DNA from: Lysobacter luteus
GTDB taxonomy: Bacteria; Pseudomonadota; Gammaproteobacteria; Xanthomonadales; Xanthomonadaceae
Direction: 5' to 3'
Assembly: GCF_907164845.1 (NCBI RefSeq)
Contig: NZ_OU015430.1
Coordinates: forward strand, 1,850,001 to 1,914,000
DNA length: 64,000 nt
Positions 1 through 9,783 of this stretch are shown here, piece by piece (the first letter of the stretch is position 1; the number at the start of each line of letters is the position of its first letter). The position numbers were made by a program, and so were the translations under genes. Below the pieces are notes generated by a model that was given only the letters and a program-made list of their open reading frames with translations, did no database searches and had not been told where the DNA came from.

Positions 1-1083
1 GCCGCCGAAGATCTCGTCGCTGCCCTCCCCCGACAGCACCATCTTGACGCCCATCGCCTTGATCCGCCGCGCGAGCAGGTACATCGGCGTGGATGCACGG
101 ATGGTGGTGACGTCGAACGTCTCGACGTGCCGGATGACCTCCGGCAGCGCGTCCAGGCCCTCCTCAAGCGTGTAGGTGAAGCCGTGGTGGACCGTGCCGA
201 GTGCCTCGGCCGCCACTTCGGCGGCGGCGAGGTCGGGCGATCCCGGCAGGCCGATCGCGAACGAGTGCAGCCGCGGCCACCAGGCCTCCGCACGGTCGTC
301 CTCCTCGATCCGCCGGCGGGCGAAGCGGGCCGCGCAGGCAGCGACCAGCGACGAGTCCAGCCCGCCCGACAGCAGCACGCCGTAAGGCACGTCGCTCATC
401 ATCTGGCGATGCACCGCGCGCTCGAACGCCTCGCGCAGCTCAACCGGCGAGACTGCCACGCCTCGAGTCGCATCGTGGTCCCGCCAGGGCCGCTGGTAGT
501 AACGCTGCAGCTGGCCGGTGGCGCTGTCGTACCAGTGGCCGGGCGGGAATTGGGCGACGTCGTTGCAGACCCCAACCAATGCCTTCATCTCCGAGGCCAC
601 CCACATCCGGCCCTGGTCGTCGTGACCCCAATACAGCGGGCACACGCCGATCGGGTCTCGCGCTACCAGATGGCGCTCCCGCTCGCGGTCCCAAAGGGCG
701 AAGGCGAAGATGCCGTTCAACCGCCCCAGCCAGCCGCCGATGTCGTCGTCCTGCGCGTACAGGGCATTGATGACCTCGCAGTCCGAGCCGGTCTGGAAGT
801 CATGGGGTGCGGACAACCCGTCCTGCAGTTCGCGGTGGTTGTAGATCTCGCCATTGACGGCGAGCACATGCCTGCCATCGCCAGACACGATCGGCTGCGC
901 ACCGCCGGCCGGATCGACGATCGCCAGCCGTTCGTGGACAAGGATGGCGCCCGGGTCGGCGTGGACGCCGCTCCAATCGGGGCCGCGGTGGCGCTGTCGC
1001 CGCGACAGCGCAAGCGCGTCGCGGCGAAGTCGGGGCAGGTCGTCGCCAGGAGTGAGGCCGAAGATGCCGAGGATCGAACACAT
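1..1083 (-). CDS. asnB: Asparagine synthase (glutamine-hydrolysing), N-terminal part
   Basis: Makes asparagine from aspartate, glutamine and ATP in the cytoplasm. Only the first 361 codons are present; the gene runs off the left edge. The start was chosen because the protein then begins MCSILGIF, placing Cys2 as the nucleophile of a class II (Ntn) glutaminase, and an AAAGGA ribosome site lies 8 nt upstream. The glutaminase half shows RLAIVDPAGG and VNGEIYNH. The synthetase half starts with the PP-loop LLSGGLDSS near residue 238, and the visible part ends at SGEGSDEIFGG. It is the last gene of the map-glnD-dapD-dapE side of the window but has its own promoter and attenuator (1143-1319). Family identity is certain. 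Confidence 0.95.
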   Translation of the reverse strand, partial: MCSILGIFGLTPGDDLPRLRRDALALSRRQRHRGPDWSGVHADPGAILVHERLAIVDPAGGAQPIVSGDGRHVLAVNGEIYNHRELQDGLSAPHDFQTGSDCEVINALYAQDDDIGGWLGRLNGIFAFALWDRERERHLVARDPIGVCPLYWGHDDQGRMWVASEMKALVGVCNDVAQFPPGHWYDSATGQLQRYYQRPWRDHDATRGVAVSPVELREAFERAVHRQMMSDVPYGVLLSGGLDSSLVAACAARFARRRIEEDDRAEAWWPRLHSFAIGLPGSPDLAAAEVAAEALGTVHHGFTYTLEEGLDALPEVIRHVETFDVTTIRASTPMYLLARRIKAMGVKMVLSGEGSDEIFGG

Positions 1084-1142
1084 ATGCAGTTTCCTTTGCG
1101 ATGGTTGGAGGTCGTGGGCGACCGGCTGTTTCGTGCGGCAAC

Positions 1143-1171
1143 AAAAAAGCCCGCACTTAGCAGTGCAGGCC
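1143..1171 (-). terminator. Attenuator terminator in the asnB leader
   Basis: Read on the minus strand: a 9-bp stem (1170-1162 with 1157-1149, one U-G pair), a GCTA loop, then six T (1148-1143). It sits between the leader peptide and asnB, 60 nt before the asnB start, so it can only act as a conditional terminator of asnB. Confidence 0.88.
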
Positions 1172-1216
1172 TGGGAGAACGATGAGCGTGGTGCTACGCG
1201 CTAATCGCCGGCCTGC
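1165..1216 (-). promoter_or_regulatory. Predicted antiterminator pairing of the asnB attenuator
   Basis: The minus-strand sequence GCAGGCC at 1216-1210, inside leader codons 16-18, is exactly complementary to GGCCTGC at 1171-1165, the 5' arm of the terminator. Pairing of the two would block the terminator. A ribosome stopped at the leader stop codon would cover 1216-1210; a ribosome stalled on the Asn codons would leave it free. Seen: complementarity and positions. Inferred: the switch. Confidence 0.75.
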
Positions 1217-1263
1217 GGGAGGCTGGCGTTGTTATTGCCGGGGTTGTGGATGGACAGCGGCAT
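1201..1263 (-). CDS. Asn-rich leader peptide of asnB
   Basis: A 20-codon open frame, MPLSIHNPGNNNASLPQAGD, with four Asn codons of which three are consecutive (codons 7, 10, 11, 12), ending in TAG just before the attenuator hairpin. It lies about 20 nt downstream of a plausible promoter start and 30 nt upstream of the terminator stem. The Shine-Dalgarno sequence is weak. By analogy with the his, thr and ilv leader peptides it would sense charged tRNA-Asn: stalling at Asn codons allows antiterminator formation and asnB transcription. The encoded amino acid matches the product of the downstream enzyme, which is the strongest support. I am not aware of an asnB attenuator of this kind being described. 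Confidence 0.85.
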   Translation of the reverse strand: MPLSIHNPGNNNASLPQAGD

Positions 1264-1290
1264 GGTGTCGGGCCGATCGATGGATGCGCA

Positions 1291-1319
1291 GGGATACGCC
1301 CCCCTTTGAACCCGGTCAA
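1291..1319 (-). promoter_or_regulatory. Sigma-70 promoter of the asnB leader
   Basis: Minus strand: TTGACC (1319-1314), exactly 17 nt, TATCCC (1296-1291). Transcription would start near 1284, about 20 nt before the leader-peptide ATG. The -35 is strong and the -10 is moderate. Confidence 0.6.
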
Positions 1320-1386
1320 CGCCGGTCGGCGGGGGAAGCGGCCAACCGGGCCGTATGATCCGGAACGGGTCCGCCAGGGGAAGACG

Positions 1387-3714
1387 ATGCCGACACGTTC
1401 AATCAATCCCGGCCTGGGGGCAAGTGGCAGCCCCGTGGTCGCCGCCGTCCTGGTGCTGGCGTTCGTACTCGCGGCATGGCTGGGCGTCGCTCAGAACCGC
1501 GCGCCGTCGCCGGTCGGCGCGGATGCCGCCGCGGATGCGTTCTCGTCCGCCCGCGCCATGGGGGTGCTCGAGCGCGTCCTTGGCGACCAGCGCCCCCACC
1601 CCACCGCCAGCCCGGCCAATGCCGCCGTGCGCGATGCCATCGTCGCCGAGTTGCGGGCGATCGGGCTGGAGCCACAAGTGCAGCGGCGCTTCGCTTGCGG
1701 CGGGTTCACCTGCGCGACGGTCGACAACATCGTGGCCCGCGTACCGGGCGTCTCGGCCGACGACGCGGTGCTGTTATCGGCGCATTACGATTCGGTCGCC
1801 GCCGGGCCGGGCGCTTCCGACGATGGCGCTGGCGTGGCCGCGATCATCGAAACCGCCCGTGCGCTGCTGGCGGGGCCTGCGCCAGCGCGCGACGTCTGGC
1901 TGCTGCTGAACGATGGCGAGGAGCTTGGGCTCATCGGCGCGGAGGCATTCGCGCGGGAACCGGAATTCGCCCGGATTGCGCGGGTGGTCAACCTGGAGGC
2001 CCGCGGCACCACCGGCGCGAGCCTGCTGATCGAGACGCAGGCCGGCAACGCGGCGCTGGCGCGCCTGCTGCGCGCATCGCTGTCGGCGCCGGCCGGTTCG
2101 TCGCTGGAGTACGAGATCTACCGCACCCTGCCCAACGACACCGACTTCACCGTGTACAAGCGCGACGGGCTCGCGGGTGCAAATTTCGCGTGGGCGCGGG
2201 CCCCGGCGCGATACCACACCCCGCTCGACGACATCGCCCACCTCGACCGCGGCTCGCTGCAGCACCACGGCGAGCATGCGCTGTCACTGTCGCGCGCGTT
2301 CTCCGCCGCCGAGCCACCGGCGCCCGACGATGCGGACGCGGTGTTCTTCAGCCTTCCCGGCAGCCTGATGGCGGGTTGGCCCGCATCGTGGAACCCGGTG
2401 CTTCTGGCGATCGCGGTGCTCGGCTGGCTGGTCCTGGGCGCGCGGCTGGTCCGCGCCGGCGCGGTCCGCGCGGCGGCATTGCCCGTGGCCGCGGTGCTGG
2501 CGGTCGTCGGCATCGCGGTACTCGGTGTCGCGGGCGTGCTGGGCCACATGCTGCTGCAGGCGCTCGGCACGGTGCCGGCGACCTGGACCGCGCAGGGCGG
2601 CGCCATGGTTGCCGGCATGATGCTGCTCGCCATCGGGATCCTGGTGCCGCTGGGCTGGCTTGTGCAGCGCACATGGGGCGTGGCGGCGTTGGCGTGGGGG
2701 GCGCTCAGCCCGCTGGTGCTGGTGGCTGCCGCGGCGGTGCTGTGGATGCCGGGCGGCGCGCACGTGGGGCTGGTGCCCGTCCTGGCCGGCGTGATCGCGA
2801 GCCACCTTGCGCCGCGGCGACCGCTGTTGTGGGCCGGCTTGGCCGCGCTGCCCGCGGCGCTGCTGTGGATGCCTTATGCCGAAGGCGCCTACGACGCCAT
2901 CGGCCATGAAGGGCTGGTCGCCGTGCCTGCGGTCGTTGGGATCATGTTGTTGCCGCTGTTGCCGGCAGTGCTCGCCCTGCCGCGTGGCGCCGCGCTCGCC
3001 AGCGCCGCGGGGTGGCTCGGTGCGGGCGTGTGCGTGCTGCTCGCCGTGTCGCAGCCGGCATTTGACGCCGACGTGCCGCGGCCGGCCAACCTCGTGCTGG
3101 TGGCGGGACCGGACGGTTCACGGCTGTTCGCGCAATCGGGCGCACTCTTGCCGCGCGCGTTCCTGGACGCTGCGGGCTTCGCCCGCGAACGCGAGCCGAT
3201 GAACCCCTGGGGAAGCCGCGGCGTGCCGGGCCCCCGGGGGCCTGCGCTGGCCATGCCCGCGGTCGTGATCGAGCAGCGCGACGTGGTCGGCGACCGCCAG
3301 CGCCTGCAGGTGCGCTTGCGGTCAGCGCGCGGGGCGACGACCGGCGGACTGATGCTGCCGGGCACGGTCGACCTGACATCCCTGCGGGTCAACGGGCAAC
3401 CGCTGGCGCAGTCGCGTTGGCACGCGCGCGACGAACCCTGGCGCGGCATTTCGGTCGTGGGCCTCGGCGCGGACGGCGCGGTGTTCACGTTCGACCTTCC
3501 GCTGGACGCGGAGCATTTCCATGCGTTCGATCGCTCGCACGGGCTGCCGACGGGACTTGAAGTCGTGGTTGCCGCGCGCGACGAGGTCGGCGTACCCATC
3601 GGCGGCGGCGACGCGTCGATCGCCTGGACCACGGTGCCGCTGCCGGCAGTCGCTCCCCAGGACCCGCCCGAGGACAATCAGGCCGGCAGCAACCGCTCGA
3701 TAAGCGCGAGGTAG
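1387..3714 (+). CDS. M28-family metallopeptidase with C-terminal membrane region
   Basis: 775-residue zinc aminopeptidase of the M28 family. The start at 1387 follows a GGGGAAG ribosome site and gives an N-terminal membrane segment (about residues 16-36), so the peptidase domain should face the periplasm. Zinc and catalytic motifs are visible: SAHYDS (about 131-136), SDDGAG (about 146) and [10 protein letters not shown] (about 175). Several hydrophobic segments follow (about 330-570), then a soluble C-terminal domain, as in Xanthomonadaceae M28 proteins with a multi-pass tail. It is divergent from the asnB leader and overlaps the 3' end of dapE tail-to-tail by 37 nt. The substrate is unknown. 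Catalytic residues look intact. Confidence 0.88.
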   Translation: MPTRSINPGLGASGSPVVAAVLVLAFVLAAWLGVAQNRAPSPVGADAAADAFSSARAMGVLERVLGDQRPHPTASPANAAVRDAIVAELRAIGLEPQVQRRFACGGFTCATVDNIVARVPGVSADDAVLLSAHYDSVAAGPGASDDGAGVAAIIETARALLAGPAPARDVWLLLNDGEELGLIGAEAFAREPEFARIARVVNLEARGTTGASLLIETQAGNAALARLLRASLSAPAGSSLEYEIYRTLPNDTDFTVYKRDGLAGANFAWARAPARYHTPLDDIAHLDRGSLQHHGEHALSLSRAFSAAEPPAPDDADAVFFSLPGSLMAGWPASWNPVLLAIAVLGWLVLGARLVRAGAVRAAALPVAAVLAVVGIAVLGVAGVLGHMLLQALGTVPATWTAQGGAMVAGMMLLAIGILVPLGWLVQRTWGVAALAWGALSPLVLVAAAAVLWMPGGAHVGLVPVLAGVIASHLAPRRPLLWAGLAALPAALLWMPYAEGAYDAIGHEGLVAVPAVVGIMLLPLLPAVLALPRGAALASAAGWLGAGVCVLLAVSQPAFDADVPRPANLVLVAGPDGSRLFAQSGALLPRAFLDAAGFAREREPMNPWGSRGVPGPRGPALAMPAVVIEQRDVVGDRQRLQVRLRSARGATTGGLMLPGTVDLTSLRVNGQPLAQSRWHARDEPWRGISVVGLGADGAVFTFDLPLDAEHFHAFDRSHGLPTGLEVVVAARDEVGVPIGGGDASIAWTTVPLPAVAPQDPPEDNQAGSNRSISAR

Positions 3715-4817
3715 AGGTCCGGCAAGGCTTCCAGGTCGGCGACGCGCACGTGTTCGTCGACCTGGTGGATGCTCGCGTTGACCGGCCCGACTTCGATGCA
3801 CTGCGCACCCAACGGCGCGATAAAGCGCGCGTCGGACGTGCCGCCACCGGTGCTCTCGGCCGGCGGCGCCCCGGCGAATGCTGCCAGCACGTCCCGCGCG
3901 GCTTCCCGCAACACACCTTCGGGGGTGTGGAATGGCTCGCCGCTGCGGTGCCAGTGCAGGTCGAACGCGAGGTCGTGCCGTGTCAGCACCGCCTCGCACT
4001 CGGCCTCCAGCCGGGCGGCGTCCCAGTGCGGGTTGTAGCGCAGGTTGAACAGCACCTGCAGCTCGCCGGGAATCACGTTGCTGGCGCCGGTGCCGGCGGT
4101 GATGTTGCTGATCTGCAGGCTGGTCGGCGGGAAGGTTTCGAACCCATCGTCCCAGCGCCGCGCCGCCAGCTCGGCAAGCGCCGGCAGCGCAAGGTGGATC
4201 GGGTTGCGTGCCTGGTCCGGATAGGCGACGTGGCCCTGCACCCCGTGCACGGTCAACGTCCCGGTCAGGCTGCCGCGGCGGCCGACCCGCAACAGGTCAC
4301 CGAGCTTCGCGGTCGAGGACGGTTCGCCGGTGATGCACCAGTCGATGCGCTCGCCGCGTTGGCGGAACACGTCGGCCACCCGCCGCACACCGTCGATTGC
4401 ATCGCCCTCCTCGTCGGAGGTCAGCAGCAGCGCGAGTCGGCCGGCATGCCCGGGGCGGGCGGCGACGAAGCGCTCGGCAGCCACCACGAACGCGGCCACG
4501 CTGCCCTTCATGTCGGCGGCGCCGCGGCCGTACAGCACGCCGTCGCGGATCTCCGGCACGAACGGATCGCTCGACCATGCCTCGCGCGGACCCGTCGGCA
4601 CCACGTCGGTGTGGCCGAGCAGGACCAGCGTCGGCGCATCGTCGACACGGCTGCCGTGCGTGGCCCAGAGGTTTTCGACCGCACCAAAGCGCAGGTGCTC
4701 GCAGTGGAAGCCGGCGGCACCGAGGCGCCCGGCGATGAGCGCCTGGCAGCCGGCGTCGTCGGGGGTCACCGACGGGCGGGCGATGAGGTCGCGGGTGAGA
4801 TCGAGAACGTCGGACAT
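3678..4817 (-). CDS. dapE: Succinyl-diaminopimelate desuccinylase
   Basis: Hydrolyses N-succinyl-LL-2,6-diaminopimelate to LL-DAP in the lysine/peptidoglycan pathway. 379 residues, close to the E. coli enzyme (375). The M20 metallopeptidase signature is present: [37 protein letters not shown] and a C-terminal metal-ligand His in [11 protein letters not shown]. It is the last gene of the map-glnD-dapD-yffB-dapE run, 49 nt after the ArsC-like gene, so both succinyl-branch DAP enzymes are in one unit. Confidence 0.96.
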   Translation of the reverse strand: MSDVLDLTRDLIARPSVTPDDAGCQALIAGRLGAAGFHCEHLRFGAVENLWATHGSRVDDAPTLVLLGHTDVVPTGPREAWSSDPFVPEIRDGVLYGRGAADMKGSVAAFVVAAERFVAARPGHAGRLALLLTSDEEGDAIDGVRRVADVFRQRGERIDWCITGEPSSTAKLGDLLRVGRRGSLTGTLTVHGVQGHVAYPDQARNPIHLALPALAELAARRWDDGFETFPPTSLQISNITAGTGASNVIPGELQVLFNLRYNPHWDAARLEAECEAVLTRHDLAFDLHWHRSGEPFHTPEGVLREAARDVLAAFAGAPPAESTGGGTSDARFIAPLGAQCIEVGPVNASIHQVDEHVRVADLEALPDLYLALIERLLPA

Positions 4818-4866
4818 GCGGGGAGATTACCTGTCACCGGCCGGAGCGACGGCCGGACGCCCGGGT

Positions 4867-5226
4867 TCAACCAACCCCGAAGCGCTTCTTGAACGCGTTG
4901 TCGCTGAAGCCCTGGGTCACCGCACCATCGTCGGTGACGACCACCGGCCGGCGGGCCAGTTGCGGGTACTCGCGCAGCAGCAGCTTCCACTCCGCGTCGC
5001 TGCCTGGCGCCTTGCGGTGATCCGGCAATTGCCGCCAGGTGGTCGAGGACTTGTTGGTCATGGCGTCCCAGCCGCCCAGGGCCTCCTTCCATCCGACCAG
5101 CTCTTCGGGCGTGCGGGGCTCGTCCCGGTAATCCACGAAGCGGTGCTCGACACCGAACCGGTCCAGCCACTTGCGGGCCTTGCGGCAGGTGTCGCAGTTC
5201 TTCAATCCGTAGAGCGTGGTGGCCAT
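4867..5226 (-). CDS. ArsC/Spx-family reductase-like protein (YffB type)
   Basis: 119-residue thioredoxin-fold protein of the ArsC/Spx family. The start at 5226 (MATTLYGLKNCDTCRKA) is 1 nt after the dapD stop; a longer upstream frame would run into dapD. It has a CxxC at residues 11-14 and the family pattern of WKLLLREYPQLARRPVV and FSDNAFKKRF. The position between dapD and dapE is conserved in gammaproteobacteria (E. coli yffB-dapE). The biochemical role is unclear; the E. coli homologue is an ArsC-fold, probably glutathione-dependent protein. Confidence 0.88.
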   Translation of the reverse strand: MATTLYGLKNCDTCRKARKWLDRFGVEHRFVDYRDEPRTPEELVGWKEALGGWDAMTNKSSTTWRQLPDHRKAPGSDAEWKLLLREYPQLARRPVVVTDDGAVTQGFSDNAFKKRFGVG

Positions 5227-5227
5227 G

Positions 5228-6148
5228 TCAGTCGGCCAGGCCGCGCAACAGGTCGTTGATGCTGGTCTTGGACCGGGTCTTCGCATCGACCTGCTTGACG
5301 ATCACCGCGCAGTACAGCGAGTGCGAACCGTCCTTGGCCGGCAGCTGGCCCGACACCACCACGCTGTACGGCGGCACCGATCCGTAGGTGACCTCGCCGG
5401 TGGCGCGGTTGTAGACGCGCGTGCTCTGGCCGAGGAACACGCCCATGCCGATCACGCTGTGGTGTCCGACGACAAAGCCTTCGACCACCTCCGACCGGGC
5501 GCCGATGAAGCAGTGGTCCTCGATGATCGTCGGGGTGGCCTGCAGCGGCTCGAGCACGCCGCCGATGCCGGCACCGCCGGACAGGTGGCAGTGCTTGCCC
5601 ACCTGCGCGCACGAGCCGACCGTGGCCCAGGTGTCGACCATCGTGCCCTCGCCGACGTGGGCGCCGATGTTGACGAAGCTCGGCATCAGCACCACGTCCT
5701 TGCCGATGTGGGCGCCGCGGCGGACGATCGCGCCGGGCACCACGCGCGCGCCGAGCTGGCGGAACGCGGGTTCGTCGAACTCGGCGAAGCGGGCCGGGAT
5801 CTTGTCCCAGAACGGCGCCGGGTAGGATTCCACCACTTCCATGTCCTGGGTGCGGAAGTACAGCAGCACCGCCTTCTTGAGCCACTCGTTGACGGTCCAG
5901 CCGCCGTTGCCATCGGGCTCGGCGACGCGGAACTCGCCGTTCTCGATGCCCTCGATGACGCGCTCCACCGTCGGCCGGGTCGATCCTTCCATCTCTTCGG
6001 GCGTCAACATCGTGCGGCGCTCGAAGGCGCTGTTGATCACCACCTGGAGCTCGTCGGCCGGCGACATGGGCGCGGTCGCCTTGCGTGCCGGGGTCTTCCT
6101 GGTCGCCTTTTTCGCGGGGGTCTTGGCGCTCTTCCGTGGGGGACTCAT
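5228..6148 (-). CDS. dapD: Tetrahydrodipicolinate N-succinyltransferase with basic N-terminal extension
   Basis: Transfers succinyl from succinyl-CoA to tetrahydrodipicolinate (lysine/DAP pathway). The body matches E. coli DapD almost throughout ([41 protein letters not shown]-like [11 protein letters not shown]). Left-handed beta-helix hexapeptides fill the centre. At 306 residues it is about 32 longer than E. coli DapD (274). The excess is an N-terminal tail rich in Lys, Ala and Pro ([15 protein letters not shown]), like histone H1/AlgP tails. Its start overlaps the glnD stop by 4 nt (ATGA). An internal Met (about residue 29, MSPADELQ) would remove the tail. Confidence 0.95.
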   Translation of the reverse strand: MSPPRKSAKTPAKKATRKTPARKATAPMSPADELQVVINSAFERRTMLTPEEMEGSTRPTVERVIEGIENGEFRVAEPDGNGGWTVNEWLKKAVLLYFRTQDMEVVESYPAPFWDKIPARFAEFDEPAFRQLGARVVPGAIVRRGAHIGKDVVLMPSFVNIGAHVGEGTMVDTWATVGSCAQVGKHCHLSGGAGIGGVLEPLQATPTIIEDHCFIGARSEVVEGFVVGHHSVIGMGVFLGQSTRVYNRATGEVTYGSVPPYSVVVSGQLPAKDGSHSLYCAVIVKQVDAKTRSKTSINDLLRGLAD

Positions 6149-8787
6149 GGTGCATCTCCTTCGAGGCAGGCGAGCAACGCGTCGCTGAGCGCCTGCTGGC
6201 GTGCGGGGTCGAGCGGCCGGTCGCGGCCGTCGCTGGTGGTGGCGGTGATCTGGAACACGTCCTCGGCGCGCTCGCCGAAGGTCGCGATGCGTGCGTCGTG
6301 CACGCGCATGCCCTGGTTGCGCAGTGTCTGGGCGACGTCGGCCAGCAACCCGGGGCGGTCGGTGCAGACCAGGCTCAGGGTGGTGCGGCCGTTGTCGGCC
6401 TCGTCGAAGGCGATGCGCGGAGCGATGCGGAAATGACGCAGGTGGCGCGGCAGGGTGCGGCGGGCCGGGCGGATGTCTTCCAACGGTCCCACCAGCGCGC
6501 GTGCAAGGCGCGTTTCGACATCACCGGCGGCGGGGGCGTGCCGCGTGTCGGCGGGGATCACTTCGAACGTGTCGAAGATGGTGTCGCCCGGCCCGTCCAG
6601 CACGCGTGCCTGCTGGATCGCCAGCCCGGCCCGGTCGAGCGTGGCGACGATCGCCGCGAACAGACCATCGGCGTCGGGAGAATGCACGAACACCTCGAGC
6701 GCACCGGCATGGGCGGGCACCTGGCGCACCCGCACCACGGTCGATCCCGGCGCGGCGTCGCGCAATGCCTCGCCCTGCCACGCCAGCTGGTCAGCGCGAC
6801 CGCGCTGGAACCCGACGGCCGGCATCCGGGCAAACAGCGCATCCACCCCGCTGGCCGCCATGCCCTGCCCGACCAGCAACGCGCGGACGGCCTCACGCGT
6901 CTCGGCGCTGCGCTCCTCGGCTGCAAGCGGATGTTCCAGGCCACGCCGCAATGCGAGCCTGGTCGCGCTGTAGAGGTCGGCCAGCAGCCGGTCCTTCCAC
7001 GCATTCCACAGCTTGGGGGAGGTGCCGGCGATGTCGGCGCAGGTCAGCAGGTAGAGATGGTCCAGCCGCTCGCGGTCGGCCACCGCGGTGGCGAAGCGGT
7101 GGATCACGTCGGGATCGGCGATGTCCTGTTTCTGCGCGGTCATCGACATCAGCAGGTGCTTGCGCACGAGCCATTCAACCAACGCCGCGTCGGACTCGCC
7201 CAGGCCCATGGCCAGGCAGAACGCGCGGGCATCGTCGGCACCCAGTTCGGAATGGTCGCCGCCGCGCCCCTTGGCGATGTCGTGGAACAGCCCGGCGAGC
7301 AACAACAGCTCGGGCTTGCGCAGGCGTGGCCAGGCCTCGTGCACCAGCGCGAAGCGCGGGTCGCGCTCGCCCGATGCGAACGCCTGCATGTAACCCAGCA
7401 CGGCCAGCGTGTGCTGGTCGACCGTGTAGACGTGGAAAAGGTCGAACTGCATCCGGCCCGAGACCTTCTGGAACGCGGGTATCCAGCGCCCCAGCACGCC
7501 CAGGCGCGCCATCCGGGTCAGGCTGCGGACCGGCTGGTCGCCGCGCAGCAGGCCGAGGAACTGCCGGCGCAGTTCGTCGTCGGCATTGGCGAAGTCGGGA
7601 AAGTCCGGCAGAGCCTCGGCCAGTGCACGGGCGGTGTGCGAATGCAGGCCACGGGTCTCCCCGCGACAGGCCCAGGTCTCGAACAGCGCCAGCACTTCGG
7701 ACGGCGCGTGTGGCCAGTCGGCGTCGCGCGCGGCCAGGTAGCCGCGGCGCAGCTCGAACAGCCCATCCAATGGTTCGGGTTCGGCCTCGCCCTGCAATTG
7801 CTCCTCGAACCGCTGCAGCAACCGTTCGCCGATGCGCAGCACCAGCGATGCGCTGCGGTAGAAGCCCTGCATCATCTGCTCGACTGCGAGCGTGCCGCCG
7901 GAGTCTTCGAACCCCAGTCGCGCGGCCAGCAGTTTCTGGTAATCGAAGCGCAACCGCTCCTCGCGCTTGCCGGCGACCAGGTGCAGGCCATAGCGCAACC
8001 GGGCCAGCGCGCGTCGCTCCCGCTCGATGGTCGCGACCTCGTCGGCACCCATTTGTCCGAATGCGACCAGCGACTCCATGTCGGCCGTGCCGATCACGCG
8101 CAGGGCGATCCAGTGCAGCGTCTGCACGTCCCGAAGGCCACCGGGGCCTTCCTTGAGGTTCGGCTCGAGGTTGTCGGCGGTATCGCCATAGCGGGCGTGG
8201 CGCTCCACCAGTTCGTCGCGCTTGGCCTCGAAGAACGCCTGCGGCGGCCAGACCACGCGCGGCGACACCGCGGCCTGCAGCTCACGCCGCTCGTGTTCGT
8301 TGGCCGCCAGCGGGCGGGCCTCCAGCAGCGCGGTCAGGACGGTGATGTCGTCCACCGCCGCCTCGGTGCATTGCCCGAGCGAGCGTACGGCGTGGCCGAC
8401 CGGCAGCCCCGAGTCCCACAGGACCGCGAACAGCCGCGCCAGGTCGTCGGCATGCGCCTGCGACGCGGCCGGCGCCGCCATCACCAGCAGGTCGACGTCG
8501 GATTGGGGGTAGAGCTCACCCCGCCCGTATCCGCCCACGGCGAACAGCGCCAGTTCGGCCTCCGCCGGGATGCAGCGCTGCCAGGCCGCCTGCACCAGCG
8601 CATCGACTGCCGCGGCGCGTTCGGCCAGCAGGCGGTCGATGTCGGAATCGGCATCGAAGCGGGCGGCGAAGCCGGCGTCGGCCTGCGCCAGCTCCTCACG
8701 CGCCCGGGCGGCCCAGGCGGCGTCCTCCTGTCCCGGGTGCTGGGCAGGTCCCGCCGTACCGCGGTCGGCCGGGACGACGCCGGTCAT
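6145..8787 (-). CDS. glnD: Bifunctional [PII] uridylyltransferase / uridylyl-removing enzyme
   Basis: Senses glutamine and modifies the PII proteins that control nitrogen metabolism. 880 residues, full length (E. coli 890). The nucleotidyltransferase domain has [19 protein letters not shown] helical region is followed by the HD phosphohydrolase domain ([18 protein letters not shown]), and two ACT domains lie at the C-terminus ([19 protein letters not shown] and [17 protein letters not shown]). It overlaps map by 4 nt upstream and dapD by 4 nt downstream, so the three are translationally coupled. Confidence 0.97.
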   Translation of the reverse strand: MTGVVPADRGTAGPAQHPGQEDAAWAARAREELAQADAGFAARFDADSDIDRLLAERAAAVDALVQAAWQRCIPAEAELALFAVGGYGRGELYPQSDVDLLVMAAPAASQAHADDLARLFAVLWDSGLPVGHAVRSLGQCTEAAVDDITVLTALLEARPLAANEHERRELQAAVSPRVVWPPQAFFEAKRDELVERHARYGDTADNLEPNLKEGPGGLRDVQTLHWIALRVIGTADMESLVAFGQMGADEVATIERERRALARLRYGLHLVAGKREERLRFDYQKLLAARLGFEDSGGTLAVEQMMQGFYRSASLVLRIGERLLQRFEEQLQGEAEPEPLDGLFELRRGYLAARDADWPHAPSEVLALFETWACRGETRGLHSHTARALAEALPDFPDFANADDELRRQFLGLLRGDQPVRSLTRMARLGVLGRWIPAFQKVSGRMQFDLFHVYTVDQHTLAVLGYMQAFASGERDPRFALVHEAWPRLRKPELLLLAGLFHDIAKGRGGDHSELGADDARAFCLAMGLGESDAALVEWLVRKHLLMSMTAQKQDIADPDVIHRFATAVADRERLDHLYLLTCADIAGTSPKLWNAWKDRLLADLYSATRLALRRGLEHPLAAEERSAETREAVRALLVGQGMAASGVDALFARMPAVGFQRGRADQLAWQGEALRDAAPGSTVVRVRQVPAHAGALEVFVHSPDADGLFAAIVATLDRAGLAIQQARVLDGPGDTIFDTFEVIPADTRHAPAAGDVETRLARALVGPLEDIRPARRTLPRHLRHFRIAPRIAFDEADNGRTTLSLVCTDRPGLLADVAQTLRNQGMRVHDARIATFGERAEDVFQITATTSDGRDRPLDPARQQALSDALLACLEGDAP

Positions 8788-9560
8788 AGGTCGTTGTCGT
8801 CACCCGGCAGGCGGGTGAGGATCTCGACGCCGTCGTCGGTCACCGCGACCGTGTGCTCCCACTGCGCCGACAACTTGCGGTCCTTGGTCACCACCGTCCA
8901 GCCGTCCGGCAGGACGCGGGTGTGGCGGGCGCCCTCGTTGATCATCGGCTCGATGGTGAAGGTCATGCCCGGCTTCAGCACCACGCCCTGACCGGGCCGG
9001 CCGTAATGCAGCACCTGCGGTTCGTCGTGGTAGACCTTGCCGATGCCATGGCCGCAGTACTCGCGGACCACGCTGAAGCGCTCGGCCTCGGCGTAGGCCT
9101 GGATCGCGGCGCCGACGTCACCGAGCGTGGCGCCCGGCTTCACCGCGCGGATGCCGCGGAACATCGCCTCACGGGTCACCTCGACCAGCCGCCTGGCCAT
9201 CACCGACGGCGTACCGACCATGTACATGCGGCTGGTATCGCCGTGCCAGCCGTCCTTGATGACGGTGACGTCGATGTTGACGATATCGCCGTCCTTCAAG
9301 ACCTTGGCCTCGTTGGGGATGCCATGGCAGATGACGTTGTTGACCGACGTGCATACGGTCTTGGGGAAGCCCTTGTAGCCCACGTTGGCCGGGGTCGCCC
9401 CCTGGACGTTGACGATGTGGTCGTGACAGATGCGGTCGAGCTCTTGGGTGGTCACGCCCGGCTTCACGTGCGGGGCGACGACCTGTAGCACCTCGGCGGC
9501 CAGACGGCCCGCGACGCGCATTTTTTCGATGTCTTCGGGGGTTTTGAGGGTAATTGCCAT
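8784..9560 (-). CDS. map: Type I methionine aminopeptidase
   Basis: Removes the initiator Met from nascent proteins. 258 residues, standard for type I. The HGIGKVYHDEP motif and metal ligands in NIDVTVIKDGWHGDT, TFTIEPM and AQWEHTVAVT are intact. It is the first gene of the map-glnD-dapD-yffB-dapE operon. A GATAAT -10 box lies only 6 nt before the ATG, so the message may be leaderless. In E. coli map is divergent from rpsB; here 6 kb of fimbrial genes separate them. Confidence 0.97.
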   Translation of the reverse strand: MAITLKTPEDIEKMRVAGRLAAEVLQVVAPHVKPGVTTQELDRICHDHIVNVQGATPANVGYKGFPKTVCTSVNNVICHGIPNEAKVLKDGDIVNIDVTVIKDGWHGDTSRMYMVGTPSVMARRLVEVTREAMFRGIRAVKPGATLGDVGAAIQAYAEAERFSVVREYCGHGIGKVYHDEPQVLHYGRPGQGVVLKPGMTFTIEPMINEGARHTRVLPDGWTVVTKDRKLSAQWEHTVAVTDDGVEILTRLPGDDNDL

Positions 9561-9566
9561 CCGCCC

Positions 9567-9572
9567 ATTATC
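9567..9572 (-). promoter_or_regulatory. -10 box of the map operon
   Basis: GATAAT on the minus strand, ending 6 nt before the map ATG. Initiation 7 nt downstream of the -10 would fall on the A of the start codon, giving a leaderless transcript. No convincing -35 was found. Confidence 0.45.
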
Positions 9573-9686
9573 CCCGATTTGGGCCCAAGACTGTCCGACC
9601 GGCCATCATCAGTAGCTGCCGCCGCCCCGCCCCAGGCCGCCTGCAGTCACAGAATAAATGGGACTGAATCAGATATTCAGCCTCCT

Positions 9687-9740
9687 TGACGTCGCTCCTT
9701 GACCGGAAATGACGCAAATGGTCTCTTATGGCCGACGTCA
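9687..9740 (+). promoter_or_regulatory. Possible activator-binding inverted repeat upstream of the fimbrial sigma-54 promoter
   Basis: TGACGTCG at 9687-9694 and its exact reverse complement CGACGTCA at 9733-9740, centred about 75 and 120 nt before the predicted start. This is the usual location of enhancer sites for sigma-54 activators. The activator is not encoded in the window. Confidence 0.5.
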
Positions 9741-9783
9741 CACTTCAGCCTTGACGCCCAGCCAACATTCTGACACCAAAAAG

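Noticed and set aside
1246-1386. Upstream in-frame extension of the M28 peptidase
   Set aside because: It would overlap the asnB leader peptide and promoter, has no ribosome site and puts about 47 polar residues before the membrane segment. ATG 1387 has GGGGAAG.
6085-8991. A long plus-strand open frame opposite glnD
   Set aside because: Same effect: glnD is a complete, well-conserved protein, and the antisense frame has no recognisable domain or ribosome site.
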